Positions 7,616 to 16,531 of a DNA stretch of 64,000 nucleotides are shown here, in pieces. A program made the translations under genes and the position numbers. Source of the stretch: an uncultured Sphingomonas sp. (lineage in GTDB: Bacteria; Pseudomonadota; Alphaproteobacteria; Sphingomonadales; Sphingomonadaceae); assembly GCF_936927845.1 (NCBI RefSeq), contig NZ_CAKZHV010000066.1, positions 1 to 64,000 of the forward strand, in the 5' to 3' direction. The notes beneath the pieces were generated by a model. It did not search any database. It was not told the origin of the DNA and saw nothing but the letters and a program-made list of their open reading frames with translations. How positions within the stretch are numbered: position 1 is the first letter of the stretch; each line of letters begins with the position of its first letter.

Positions 7616-8196
7616 GCCGTCGCCCCGGTTTTGATGCCCGTGATGCGCAGGAAGTTGGCGAGCAGATCGTGGCCGTGCTCGGTCGCGATGCTCTCGGGAT
7701 GGAACTGGACGCCGTGGATCGGCAGCTCGCGGTGGCGCAGGCCCATCACCGACGTGTCGCCCGCGGTCGCGTTGACGATGAGGCTGTCGGGCACGTCGGT
7801 GACGATCAGCGAATGGTAGCGCGTCGCGGTAAAGGGCGAAGGGAGGTCGGCGAACAGGCCGGTCCCGTCGTGCTCGACCGGGCAGGTCTTGCCGTGCATC
7901 AACCCGCCGCGGCGCACGGTGCCGCCGAAATGTTGTCCGATCGCCTGATGCCCGAGACACACGCCGAGCAGCGGGCGCCGTGCCTCCGCACAGGCGGCGA
8001 CGAGGTCGAGGCTGATGCCCGCCTCATCCGGGGTGCACGGACCCGGCGAGATGAGGAACCCGGTCGCGTTGCTCGCCAGCGCGTCGGCGGCGGAGAGCGC
8101 GTCGTTGCGCATGACCTGAACCTCCGCGCCCAACTCCATCAGGTAGTGGACGAGGTTCCAGGTGAAGCTGTCGTAATTGTCGACCACGAGGATCAT
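7612..8196 (-). CDS. trpG: Anthranilate synthase glutamine amidotransferase subunit TrpG
   Basis: TrpG releases ammonia from glutamine for TrpE. The 194-residue class I amidotransferase has the expected start MILVVDNYDSFTWNLVHYL, the nucleophile motif GVCLGHQAIGQ, FTATRYHSLIV and the C-terminal His-Glu pair (HPESIATEHG). An ATG at 8208, adding four residues, is an alternative; no strong ribosome binding site distinguishes the two. trpG begins the overlapping trpG-trpD-trpC-moaC-Nudix-moeA chain. TrpE, its partner, lies upstream at 8912-10453 behind an opposing gene. It could also serve para-aminobenzoate synthase. Confidence 0.93.
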   Translation of the reverse strand: MILVVDNYDSFTWNLVHYLMELGAEVQVMRNDALSAADALASNATGFLISPGPCTPDEAGISLDLVAACAEARRPLLGVCLGHQAIGQHFGGTVRRGGLMHGKTCPVEHDGTGLFADLPSPFTATRYHSLIVTDVPDSLIVNATAGDTSVMGLRHRELPIHGVQFHPESIATEHGHDLLANFLRITGIKTGATA

Positions 8197-8346
8197 GCGC
8201 GTCGCCATAGCCGATGCGTGGCGGCGCGCAACGTGTTGCACCGGCGTTACGCGTGCGAAATCGTCGCGACACACGATAAGCGGCTTTGCGTAAGGAGATA
8301 TTCAGGGGGGCAGGCGTTTGTAGCACTGCCCAAGGAGCCACGTCGC

Positions 8347-8826
8347 ATGCTGCGTTTCACCACCGCCGTTTCCCTGATCCTTCTGCCGATGGCGGCGTCA
8401 GCGCAGAGCGTGCCGCCCGTCGGTACCAGCACCGGCGCGCCGGTGAGCTCGACCGCGCAGGCGCAAGCGGAGACCGACCGCCCACCGAGCCGCATCCGCA
8501 ACGTCCAATTGACCGGTAACGACAAATGCCCGGTCGCGCAGGGTGACGAGGTGGTGGTGTGCAGCCGGATCAACCCGGACGAGCAATATCGTATCCCCAA
8601 GCAGTTGCGGAACACCGCTGAGCCGGCCGCCCAGAATCAGAGTTGGGTGAACCGTACCGCATCGGCCGACGAGGTCGGACGTGTCGCCGGTGGTCTGCCC
8701 GATACCTGTTCGCCGGTCGGCACGGGCGGGCAGAGTGGCTGCACGCAGATGTGGGCGCGAGCCTATGCCGCGGAAAAGCGCGCCGCGGAAAAGAACGATG
8801 CCATGATGCCGGGGGCGCCGCAATAG
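8347..8826 (+). CDS. Secreted hypothetical protein
   Basis: The 159-residue product has a clear signal peptide (MLRFTTAVSLILLPMAASAQ, cut after Ala-Gln) and a mature part rich in polar residues, with NDKCPVAQGDEVVVCSR and DTCSPVGTGGQSGCTQ giving four cysteines that could form two disulfides. A strong AAGGAG ribosome binding site at 8332-8337 fixes the start. Similar short secreted proteins occur in sphingomonads, but I know no function. It is transcribed against trpG and trpE, lying between them. Confidence 0.75.
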   Translation: MLRFTTAVSLILLPMAASAQSVPPVGTSTGAPVSSTAQAQAETDRPPSRIRNVQLTGNDKCPVAQGDEVVVCSRINPDEQYRIPKQLRNTAEPAAQNQSWVNRTASADEVGRVAGGLPDTCSPVGTGGQSGCTQMWARAYAAEKRAAEKNDAMMPGAPQ

Positions 8827-8893
8827 GGGCGGCGTGAGGACGGAGGCGTCGGTCCGAGTGTTCGCTGAACCCGGCGTCCTCCGCCGATAGTTC

Positions 8894-8908
8894 GAGGCCG
8901 GCGGCCTC
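8894..8908. terminator. Possible bidirectional terminator hairpin
   Basis: GAGGCC-GGC-GGCCTC forms a 6-bp GC-rich stem between the end of the plus-strand secreted gene (8826) and the end of trpE (8912, minus strand). There is no run of T, so this is a weak intrinsic terminator call based on position between convergent genes. Confidence 0.35.
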
Positions 8909-8911
8909 AGG

Positions 8912-10453
8912 CTATTGCCCGAACCCAGCGTCACTCGCCTGCGCGATCGCCTCGCGCGCTGCGGCGAGAAGCGCACCCGATTTCGCCTCACACTCGCGCT
9001 GTTCGTACGCAGGGTCGCTGTCGGCGACGATGCCTGCGCCGGCCTGGACGTGCATGACGCCGTCCTTCACCAGTGCGGTGCGCAGCACGATGCACGAATC
9101 CATGCTGCCGTCGGGCGAGAAATAGCCGACCCCGCCGGCATAGACACCGCGCTTCTCTGGCTCCAATTCGGCAATGACCTCGCAAGCGCGGACCTTGGGC
9201 GCGCCGCTGACGGTGCCCGCGGGAAAGCCCGCGAGGATCGCGTCGATCGCGTCGTGCGCCGGGTCGAGCCGGCCGACGACGTTCGAGACGATGTGCATGA
9301 CGTGGCTGTAGAATTCGACGATGTAGCTGTCGGTGACGGTGACGCTGCCCGCCTGCGCGACGCGGCCGACATCGTTGCGGCCGAGGTCGAGTAGCATGAG
9401 ATGCTCGGCGCGCTCCTTGGGATCGTCGAGCAGCGACGCGCGGTTGGCGGCGTCCTCCGCCGCGGTGCGCCCGCGCGGGCGGGTGCCCGCGATCGGGCGG
9501 ATCGTCACCTCGCCGTCGCGCGCACGCACGAGAATCTCGGGGCTCGACCCGGTCAGCGAGAAGCCGGGCAGATCGAGGTGGTAGAGGAAAGGCGACGGGT
9601 TGATCCGGCGCAGCGCGCGGTAGAGCTCGAACGCGGGCAGCGGAAAGGGCGCGGTGAAACGCTGCGCCAGCACGACCTGAAAGATGTCGCCGGCGTAGAT
9701 ATAGTCCTTCGCCGCGGCGACCATCTCGGCGTAGCGGCCCGCGGGCAGGGTCGGGGTGAGCGCGATCTCCGCCGCGTCAGCGCGGACGCGCGGCGGCAGC
9801 GCGGCGGTCGCGAGCCGCGCCTCGACCGCATCGAGCCGTTCCTCGGCCGCGGCGACCAGCGCGTCGGGCGCGCGGGCGGTGTCGGGCCAGACCGGGGCGA
9901 CAAGAAAGAGCGCGTCGGCGAGGCGATCGAACACGAGGATCACGGTCGGGCGCACGAACATCATGTCGGGTACGCCGAGCGCGTCGGTGGCGGGCGCGGG
10001 CAGATCCTCGACCAGCCGAATCGTGTCGTAGCCGAAATAGCCGACCAGACAGGCGAGCGCGCGCGGCAGTTCGGGCGCAACGGTCATCCGGCACGCGGCG
10101 ACCAGCGTGCGCAGCGCCTGGAGCGTCGGTTCGGTGCAGGGGGCGAAGGCGTCGCGATCCTCAAGCCAGCGCGGATTGATCGCGGCGCGCTCGCCCTCGG
10201 CGCGAAAGACGAGATCGGGGGCGAGGCCGAGCAGGCTGTAGCGCCCGCGCACCGCGCCGCCCTCGACCGATTCGAGCAGGAAGTCGCCGCGACCGGGCTC
10301 GAGCAGCTTCAGCGCGGCGGCGACGGGCGTTTCAGTATCCGCGATGCGCCGCCGCCAGACCAGCGCGGGGCGACCCGCGGCCAGTTTGTCGCGCGGGTCG
10401 ACAGGACCGTCCGGCACGCTGCCGGGATTGCCGTTAGGATTACTGATTGCCAC
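8912..10453 (-). CDS. trpE: Anthranilate synthase component I TrpE
   Basis: TrpE converts chorismate and ammonia to anthranilate, the first committed step to tryptophan. The 513-residue product has an N-terminal TrpE domain with the feedback-site type motif LLESVEGGAVRGRYSLLG (about residues 59-76) and the chorismate-binding C-terminal half with GDIFQVVLAQRF, LDLGRNDVGRVA and FPAGTVSGAPKVRACEVI. The ATG at 10453 overlaps the end of ppiD by 14 bp, so both genes probably share a transcript. It is separated from trpG by about 700 bp holding an opposing gene. No attenuator-like leader peptide was seen in front of it. Confidence 0.95.
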   Translation of the reverse strand: MAISNPNGNPGSVPDGPVDPRDKLAAGRPALVWRRRIADTETPVAAALKLLEPGRGDFLLESVEGGAVRGRYSLLGLAPDLVFRAEGERAAINPRWLEDRDAFAPCTEPTLQALRTLVAACRMTVAPELPRALACLVGYFGYDTIRLVEDLPAPATDALGVPDMMFVRPTVILVFDRLADALFLVAPVWPDTARAPDALVAAAEERLDAVEARLATAALPPRVRADAAEIALTPTLPAGRYAEMVAAAKDYIYAGDIFQVVLAQRFTAPFPLPAFELYRALRRINPSPFLYHLDLPGFSLTGSSPEILVRARDGEVTIRPIAGTRPRGRTAAEDAANRASLLDDPKERAEHLMLLDLGRNDVGRVAQAGSVTVTDSYIVEFYSHVMHIVSNVVGRLDPAHDAIDAILAGFPAGTVSGAPKVRACEVIAELEPEKRGVYAGGVGYFSPDGSMDSCIVLRTALVKDGVMHVQAGAGIVADSDPAYEQRECEAKSGALLAAAREAIAQASDAGFGQ

Positions 10454-12386
10454 CCTGACCCGCCAGTTCGCGCTTCAGGTCCGCGATCGCGTCGGGCTTG
10501 CGCTTGACGCCCACCGTGTCGACCGCGGCGCGCGTGAATTGCTGTGCATATTCCTGACCGATGACGCGGCCGAGGTCGGCGCGCGTCGCCGCGATCACGC
10601 CCGGCTTAGTCCGCGCGTCGCCCGGCGTCACGCGGTCGAGCTTGATCAGCAGCCAGCCCATGTTGTTGGGCGCGGCGAGCATCTTTGCGCTGCCCTGCTT
10701 CATCGAAAAGAGCAATGCGAGCGTCGGGTCGACGCCGCGGCGATCGGCGTTGAGTTGCGCGCGGGTCGTGTCGATCCGCTGCGGCGCGGGACCGCGCACG
10801 CCGGTCTGCGCGAGCACCGCGGGAAGCGTTGCGCCCTTGTCGAGCTTCGCGAGCGCCTGCGTTGCGATCTGCCTGGCGGCGTTGCGCTGCCGCTCGGCCA
10901 CGACATCCTTCACCACCTGCGCGCGGACCTGCGCGAGCGGGCGCGGCGCGGCGCGCACGACGCGGTCGAGCCCGACGACCGCGAAGCCGCCATCGATGCC
11001 GAGCGCGACGATCGTCGGCGTGTCGCCTTCCTCCGCCGCGAACCCCGCCTGCATGATCGGCACGAGGCGCGGATCGGGCTTGGTCGCGGCGTCGTCGGGG
11101 TCGATGCCCGAGGCGAGCAACGGCTTGGTCGTCGCGACGCTCAGCTTCTGGTCGGCGGCGACCTCGTTGATGTTGGCATTGTCGGAGAGGGCGTCATCGA
11201 TTTTGTTCTGTGCCTGCGACAGCGCGTCGGCGGTCTTGGTCCGGGTCAGTGTCTGGATGATCTCGTCGCGCGCCTGCGCGAGCGTGCGGCCGGGAACCTG
11301 CGTGACCGCATCGACGCTCGCGACGACGAAGCCGATTGCGCCCTTGATCGGGCCGACCACCGCGCCCTTTTGTGCGGCAAACAGCGCGTCCGCGACCGCG
11401 GCCGAGCTCTGCGTGGTGAGCGCGGCCTTGTCGGCCTTGTCGATCGTGCGCGGCTCTAGCCCGGCCGCGCGCGCCGCGGCGGCGAGCGCGGTGCCCGCCT
11501 TCACCTTGGCCGCGAGCGCGTCGGCGGCCTTCTGGTCGAGCACGGTGACGAGGCTGACGGTGCGCTGTTCGCGCGGGCGGTAGGCGGCGGCGTTGCCGTT
11601 ATACGCCTGCTGGATTTCAGCGTCCGAGGGGGTCGCCTGCGCCTTCACGCTGTCGGGGGTGACGATCGCGTAGCGGACGACGCGACGTTCGGGCACGGTG
11701 TAGCGCGGCAGATGGCCGGCGTAGAATTTCTGCACCTCGGCGTCGGTCGGCGCGGCGCCGGCGGGCACCGCGGCGGCGGGGATCAGCGCGATCTGCCCCT
11801 CGCGGCGTTCGAGCAGCAGCGATGCGTAGGGAAGCGCCAGCTTCTCCGATACCTGGCTCGCGCCCACTGTCGGGATGACGAGGAACTGCGTCATGATGCT
11901 GCGCGCGAACTCGTCCTGCATCTGCGCGTCGGTCAGGCCGCGCTGCGCGATCAGCCGCTCATAACTGGCTTGGTCGAACTGGCCGGTCGGGCCCTGGAAC
12001 GCGGCGATGTTTTTGATCTCGCTGCCGATCAGCGCACGGCTGACACGGATGCCCTGGTCATGGCCAAACTTCTCCAGCCCGATCGCGTTCGCAATCCGCT
12101 CGATGATCGACTCGACGCCGCCCAGTTGGACCAACTGCGCCATGTCGAAGCCCGGCTGCTGCGTCTGTGCGAAGCGGACCTCGTCCTGCGCGCGCTTACG
12201 CACGTCGGCGGCGGTGATGCCGGCGTTGCCGACCGTTACCACCGAATTGCCCAACAACCCGCCGCCGCCCGACGACAGTCCGGTCACGTCGCCGGCCGCG
12301 AACGACAGCGCGATGATGCCGAGCAGCGCGAGCGTGATGAAGACGCCAGCCTTTGAATTGACGATGCGGCGAAAGAAGCTGAGCAT
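10440..12386 (-). CDS. PpiD-like periplasmic peptidyl-prolyl isomerase / folding chaperone
   Basis: The 648-residue product has one N-terminal membrane anchor (about residues 13-31) after a short basic cytoplasmic start (MLSFFRRIVNSKAG), then a SurA_N-like chaperone region and a parvulin-type PPIC region in the middle (about 265-360). A long Ala/Gln-rich C-terminal part follows. This layout is that of PpiD, an inner-membrane-tethered chaperone that assists outer-membrane and secreted proteins. The parvulin domain looks poorly conserved, so isomerase activity may be absent. trpE follows with a 14-bp overlap, and tpiA is divergent across 154 bp. Confidence 0.88.
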   Translation of the reverse strand: MLSFFRRIVNSKAGVFITLALLGIIALSFAAGDVTGLSSGGGGLLGNSVVTVGNAGITAADVRKRAQDEVRFAQTQQPGFDMAQLVQLGGVESIIERIANAIGLEKFGHDQGIRVSRALIGSEIKNIAAFQGPTGQFDQASYERLIAQRGLTDAQMQDEFARSIMTQFLVIPTVGASQVSEKLALPYASLLLERREGQIALIPAAAVPAGAAPTDAEVQKFYAGHLPRYTVPERRVVRYAIVTPDSVKAQATPSDAEIQQAYNGNAAAYRPREQRTVSLVTVLDQKAADALAAKVKAGTALAAAARAAGLEPRTIDKADKAALTTQSSAAVADALFAAQKGAVVGPIKGAIGFVVASVDAVTQVPGRTLAQARDEIIQTLTRTKTADALSQAQNKIDDALSDNANINEVAADQKLSVATTKPLLASGIDPDDAATKPDPRLVPIMQAGFAAEEGDTPTIVALGIDGGFAVVGLDRVVRAAPRPLAQVRAQVVKDVVAERQRNAARQIATQALAKLDKGATLPAVLAQTGVRGPAPQRIDTTRAQLNADRRGVDPTLALLFSMKQGSAKMLAAPNNMGWLLIKLDRVTPGDARTKPGVIAATRADLGRVIGQEYAQQFTRAAVDTVGVKRKPDAIADLKRELAGQGGNQ

Positions 12387-12540
12387 GAACCGGAAAGCCG
12401 TGAGGTCAAGGAAACCGGGCGGCTTTAGGCACCGCTCCCCGCATAGGCAATGCCGCTTGAGGCGCGCGCCCGGCGTGGCGCCACGGCGCAGACCCCGCTA
12501 TCGCGCGCTGATCGTAACAGCAGAACAAGGGGAGAGCGGG

Positions 12541-13281
12541 ATGACACGGCGCAAATTGGTGGCGGGCAACTGGAAGATGAACGGTAGCCGTGCGGCGCTG
12601 TCCGAACTGTCGGCGATTGCGGATGCGGCGGCGGCGCACGCAGGGGTGGATGTGGCAGTCGCGGTGCCCGCAACACTGATCGCGCCGGCGGCCGAGCAAG
12701 TTTCCGCGCTTACGATCGGAGCGGAGGACGTCCACGCCGCCGACCAGGGCGCGCACACCGGCTGCGTGTCGGCCGCGATGGTGAAGGAAGCGGGCGCGCG
12801 CTTCTCGATCGTCGGCCATTCCGAGCGCCGCGCCGACCAGGGCGAGCGCGATGCCGACGTGAGAGCAAAGGCAGCGGCGTTGCACCGGCACGGGCTGCAC
12901 GCGATCGTCTGCGTCGGCGAAACGCTGGACGAGCGCGAGGCGGGGCGTGCGGAGGCGGTGGTGACCGCGCAGGTCGCGGGGTCGCTGCCGCACGGGGCGA
13001 GCGGAGAATGGTGCGCGATCGCGTACGAACCCGTCTGGGCGATCGGCACCGGGCGGACGCCAACCGCGGACGACGTGGCGGCGATGCACGGCGCCATCCG
13101 CGACAAACTGCGCGCCATCATCGGCGAAGAAGCCGACCGGGTGCGTATCCTCTACGGCGGCTCGGTGACACCCGACAATGCGCGCGAACTGCTCCATGTC
13201 GCCGATGTGGACGGTGCATTGGTTGGCGGCGCGAGCCTGACCGCGGCGAAGTTCGTGCCGATCATCGCCGCGGCTGATTGA
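12541..13281 (+). CDS. tpiA: Triosephosphate isomerase TpiA
   Basis: TpiA interconverts dihydroxyacetone phosphate and glyceraldehyde 3-phosphate. The 246-residue product has all signature residues: Lys12 in GNWKMNG, the catalytic His in VGHSERR, the catalytic Glu in AYEPVWAIGTG and the phosphate-binding loop YGGSV. The ATG at 12541 is preceded by a GGGGAG ribosome binding site about 8 bp upstream; the frame is open further upstream but the family start is here. It ends 4 bp from the convergent aminopeptidase gene. Confidence 0.97.
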   Translation: MTRRKLVAGNWKMNGSRAALSELSAIADAAAAHAGVDVAVAVPATLIAPAAEQVSALTIGAEDVHAADQGAHTGCVSAAMVKEAGARFSIVGHSERRADQGERDADVRAKAAALHRHGLHAIVCVGETLDEREAGRAEAVVTAQVAGSLPHGASGEWCAIAYEPVWAIGTGRTPTADDVAAMHGAIRDKLRAIIGEEADRVRILYGGSVTPDNARELLHVADVDGALVGGASLTAAKFVPIIAAAD

Positions 13282-13285
13282 TGGC

Positions 13286-14674
13286 TCAGGTGGGGAAGCG
13301 GCGGCGCAGCAACTCGAACGCGGCGCGCAGGCCGTAAGCCTCGCCACCCTTGGGACGTCCCGGCTTGGCGGTCGGACGCCACGCGAACGTGTCGAGGTGC
13401 GCCCAGGGCGTGCCCGCCGCGACAAAGCGGCGGAGGAACAAGGCAGCGGTCACCGCGCCCGCTAACCCTCCGTCGGGCGCGTTGACCATGTCAGCAATGT
13501 CGGACGCGAGCATCGCGTCGTAGCCGTCCCATAACGGCAATCGCCACAGCGGGTCCTTCACCGCGTCGGCGGCGGTGGACAGGTCGGCGGCGAGCGCGTC
13601 GTCGTTGACGAAGGTGGCGGGCAGATCGGGGCCGAGCGCGACGCGCGCGGCGCCAGTCAGCGTCGCGAAATCGATGATGAGTGCGGGGGCGCCTTCGCCC
13701 GCCTTGGTCAGCGCGTCGGCGAGGATCAACCGCCCTTCGGCGTCGGTGTTGGTGTTTTCGACCGTCATACCCTTTCGCGTTGTCAGCACGTCGCCGGGGC
13801 GGAAGGCGTCGGCGGAAATCGCGTTCTCGACCGCGGGGATCAGCAGGTGGAGGTGGACCGGCAGCCCCGCCTGCATGACGAGGCTCGCGAGTGCCAGCGC
13901 GTGCGCGGCACCACCCATGTCTTTTTTCATCAGCCGCATGCCTGCCGACGGCTTGATGTCGAGCCCGCCCGAGTCGAAGCACACGCCCTTGCCGATGATC
14001 GCGACGCGGGGATGGCTGGCGTCGCCCCATTCGAGTTCAATCAGGCGGGGGGCGCGGTGTTCGGCGGCGGCGCGACCGACCGCGTGGATCATCGGGTAAC
14101 CTGTCTTCAGCGCGTCGCCGCTGGTGACCGCGAGCGTGGCGGAATGGCGGTCGGCAAGTGCCGCGGCCTCGGTCTGTAGCTCCGCGGGTCCCATGTCGCT
14201 GGCGCCGGTGTCGACCAGGTCGCGCACGAGGGCGGTCGCGCGCGCGAGGTGGACGGTCTGCTCGATCCCGGCATGATCGTCGGTCAGCAGAACGCGGTGC
14301 GGTGAGGGCTCGCCCGTGCGATAGCGGGTGAAACGGTGCTGCGCGAGCAGCCAGCCGAGCCCCGCTGCACCGACGGGCGCATTGCCGGCGAGGCGATAGG
14401 TGCCCTCGGGCAGGCCATCGCCGAGCGAGGCAATGCGCCAGGGTGAGTCGAGGTCTTCGTTGCAGACCAGCAGCATCGACCAGTCGTCTGCCTCGTCGCC
14501 CGGCAGCACCGCGCGGTTACCTGCCTTGCCGACCACGCGATTGGCAGCGAGCGCTGCGCGGACGCGGGGCGTCTGCTCTGCTGCCCAAGTCTCGTACAGG
14601 TTCGGGTGGACGACGTGGATATCGCGCGCGGGCTGGCCACGGTCGGGCTGGAGTAAGAACGTGAAGTCGGTCAT
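13286..14674 (-). CDS. M17 leucyl aminopeptidase family protein
   Basis: The 462-residue product is a cytosolic dimetallo aminopeptidase that removes N-terminal residues from peptides. It contains the metal and catalytic motifs of M17: GKGVCFDSGGLDIKPS (Lys and Asp ligands), KKDMGGAA and the signature NTDAEGRLILADAL, followed by DFATLTGAARVALG. The ATG at 14674 starts MTDFTFLLQ; an open frame continues upstream to 15529 on this strand but lies antisense to trxB and has no homology. It resembles the shorter M17 group rather than PepA. trxB is divergent across 93 bp. Confidence 0.92.
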   Translation of the reverse strand: MTDFTFLLQPDRGQPARDIHVVHPNLYETWAAEQTPRVRAALAANRVVGKAGNRAVLPGDEADDWSMLLVCNEDLDSPWRIASLGDGLPEGTYRLAGNAPVGAAGLGWLLAQHRFTRYRTGEPSPHRVLLTDDHAGIEQTVHLARATALVRDLVDTGASDMGPAELQTEAAALADRHSATLAVTSGDALKTGYPMIHAVGRAAAEHRAPRLIELEWGDASHPRVAIIGKGVCFDSGGLDIKPSAGMRLMKKDMGGAAHALALASLVMQAGLPVHLHLLIPAVENAISADAFRPGDVLTTRKGMTVENTNTDAEGRLILADALTKAGEGAPALIIDFATLTGAARVALGPDLPATFVNDDALAADLSTAADAVKDPLWRLPLWDGYDAMLASDIADMVNAPDGGLAGAVTAALFLRRFVAAGTPWAHLDTFAWRPTAKPGRPKGGEAYGLRAAFELLRRRFPT

Positions 14675-14767
14675 GTGCGCGACCAAAGCAGGACTTGGGA
14701 GTGGGCGCAACGAAGCTGTCGCGGCGCACAGTTTCCAAGCCGCACGCAGCGCCCTACATCCCGCAGC

Positions 14768-15736
14768 ATGACGACACATTCGACTCGCATGCTCGTGCTC
14801 GGCTCGGGCCCCGCTGGGCTGACCGCCGCCATCTACGCCGCGCGCGCCGGCATGAAGCCGATCGTGGTGCAGGGCATCCAGCCCGGCGGGCAGCTGACCA
14901 CCACCACCGACGTCGAGAATTACCCCGGCTTCGCCGACGTGATCCAGGGTCCGTGGCTGATGGAGCAGATGCAGAAACAGGCCGAGCACGTCGGTACGCG
15001 GATGATGTGGGACACGATCGTGAAGGTCGACCTCGACAGCCGGCCGTTCCGCCTGACCGGCGACGGCGGCGACGTGTACGAGGGCGAGGTGCTGGTGATC
15101 GCGACCGGCGCGCAGGCCAAATGGCTCGGGCTCGACAGCGAAGACGCGATGAAGGGCAAGGGCGTCAGCGCGTGCGCGACGTGCGACGGCTTCTTCTACC
15201 GCGGCAAGAAGGTGGCGGTGATCGGCGGCGGCAATACCGCAGTCGAGGAGGCATTGTACCTGACCAACCATTCGGACGATGTGACGCTGATCCACCGCCG
15301 CGACAGCTTGCGCGCCGAGCGCATCCTGCAGGAGCGGCTGCACGCGCATCCGTCGATCAAGGTGCTGTGGAACAAGGAAGTGCGCGAGTTCGTCGACGGC
15401 GGCGGCAATGCGGGGCTGGTCGCGCTCGAGCTGGAAGACACACAAACGGGCGAGCATTCGCGCATTCCGGTCGACGGCGGCTTCGTCGCGATCGGGCATC
15501 ACCCGGCGACCGAGCTGTTCCGCGGGCATCTCGCACTCGACGACGACGGCTATATTGCAGTCGAGACCGGCACCACCAAGACGAGCGTGCCGGGCGTGTT
15601 CGCGTGCGGCGACGTGATGGACAAGTCGTACCGCCAGGCGGTGACCGCGGCTGGGACCGGCTGCATGGCCGCGCTCGACGCCGAGCGGTTCCTGGCGGCG
15701 GTCGAGTTCGAGGAGTTCAAGGAAGCGGCGGAGTAA
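14768..15736 (+). CDS. trxB: Thioredoxin-disulfide reductase TrxB
   Basis: TrxB reduces thioredoxin with NADPH through FAD and a redox cysteine pair. The 322-residue product has the FAD GxGxxG motif (LGSGPAGLTAAIYAARAG, residues 11-28), QPGGQLTTTTDVENYPGF, the redox site Cys136-Ala-Thr-Cys139, the NADPH-binding GGGNTAVEEALYL with HRR, and the C-terminal FACGDVMDKSYRQAVTAAG. The length is typical of low-molecular-weight TrxB. The ATG at 14768 begins MTTHSTRML; the frame is open upstream without homology. Confidence 0.96.
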   Translation: MTTHSTRMLVLGSGPAGLTAAIYAARAGMKPIVVQGIQPGGQLTTTTDVENYPGFADVIQGPWLMEQMQKQAEHVGTRMMWDTIVKVDLDSRPFRLTGDGGDVYEGEVLVIATGAQAKWLGLDSEDAMKGKGVSACATCDGFFYRGKKVAVIGGGNTAVEEALYLTNHSDDVTLIHRRDSLRAERILQERLHAHPSIKVLWNKEVREFVDGGGNAGLVALELEDTQTGEHSRIPVDGGFVAIGHHPATELFRGHLALDDDGYIAVETGTTKTSVPGVFACGDVMDKSYRQAVTAAGTGCMAALDAERFLAAVEFEEFKEAAE

Positions 15737-15745
15737 TCCTGCCGC

Positions 15746-16531
15746 TTATTCCGCCAGCCAGCGCGTGACGATGTCGGCGAGCGCCTGCTTGTCGGCGGCG
15801 CGCGCGAAGCTGTGCGAGGACGTGTCGATCGTCTGCGTGCGGAAGGTGTGAGCGCGCGCGGCGTCGACGAAAGCGCGGGCGGTGTTGTCGTCGCGGGCGA
15901 GCAGGACGGTCGCGTCGTTGCCCCAGCCCGCGATTGCATCGGTCACGCGGCGTGAGAGGGTGCCCTGGTCAGACGGGGTGCAAACGATCTTCGCCAAACC
16001 CCTGATCGCCTTGCCGACGTCGATTCCGCCCCCGAACAGGCGACGCCACTCGGCCGGGTCGCGCAGCTGGCGCGCGTAGCCGGCGCGGATCGCGGCCGCG
16101 GGGGGCAGGTCGTCGGTCTGCTCGATGGTCCAGGGATTCGCGAGCAGCACGCGCGAGACGTCGGCGCTGCGACCATCGAGCGCGAGCAGGGACGCGGCAT
16201 CGCAATTGCCGAAGGCGCAGAGACGGGTGACGTGCGGTGCGGCGCGGCGGAAGGCGGCGGCGGCGGCGCGCAGATCGTCGCCCGCGTGCGCGAAGCCGCG
16301 GTTCTCGCCCTCCGAGTCGCCGACGCCGCGATGATCGTAGCGGAACACCGGCGTCCCCTGCGCGGCAAGTCCCTGCGCCAGCATCGCCATGCCGCGGTGC
16401 GCGCCGTGGCGCACCTCGTTGCCACCCGCGACGATCAGGAGGCCGGTCGTGCCCGCGCCTTCGTCGAGCGAGCCGGCGAGGGTCGTGCCGTCGATGGCGA
16501 AGGTGATCAGCCGGCGCACGCGGCGAGCCAT
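15746..16531 (-). CDS. Exosortase A system-associated hydrolase 1
   Basis: The 261-residue alpha/beta hydrolase has LLIVAGGNEVRHGAHRG, FRYDHRGVGDSEGENRGF, and a nucleophile elbow FGNCDAAS in which Cys takes the place of the usual Ser. This matches the hydrolase 1 family found only beside exosortase A genes. The C-terminal histidine may be in DTSSHSFAR. Its substrate is unknown. The ATG at 16531 overlaps the end of hydrolase 2 by 25 bp; GTG at 16519 is an alternative start. It is the last gene of the leftward ACP-hydrolase 2-hydrolase 1 operon. Confidence 0.85.
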   Translation of the reverse strand: MARRVRRLITFAIDGTTLAGSLDEGAGTTGLLIVAGGNEVRHGAHRGMAMLAQGLAAQGTPVFRYDHRGVGDSEGENRGFAHAGDDLRAAAAAFRRAAPHVTRLCAFGNCDAASLLALDGRSADVSRVLLANPWTIEQTDDLPPAAAIRAGYARQLRDPAEWRRLFGGGIDVGKAIRGLAKIVCTPSDQGTLSRRVTDAIAGWGNDATVLLARDDNTARAFVDAARAHTFRTQTIDTSSHSFARAADKQALADIVTRWLAE

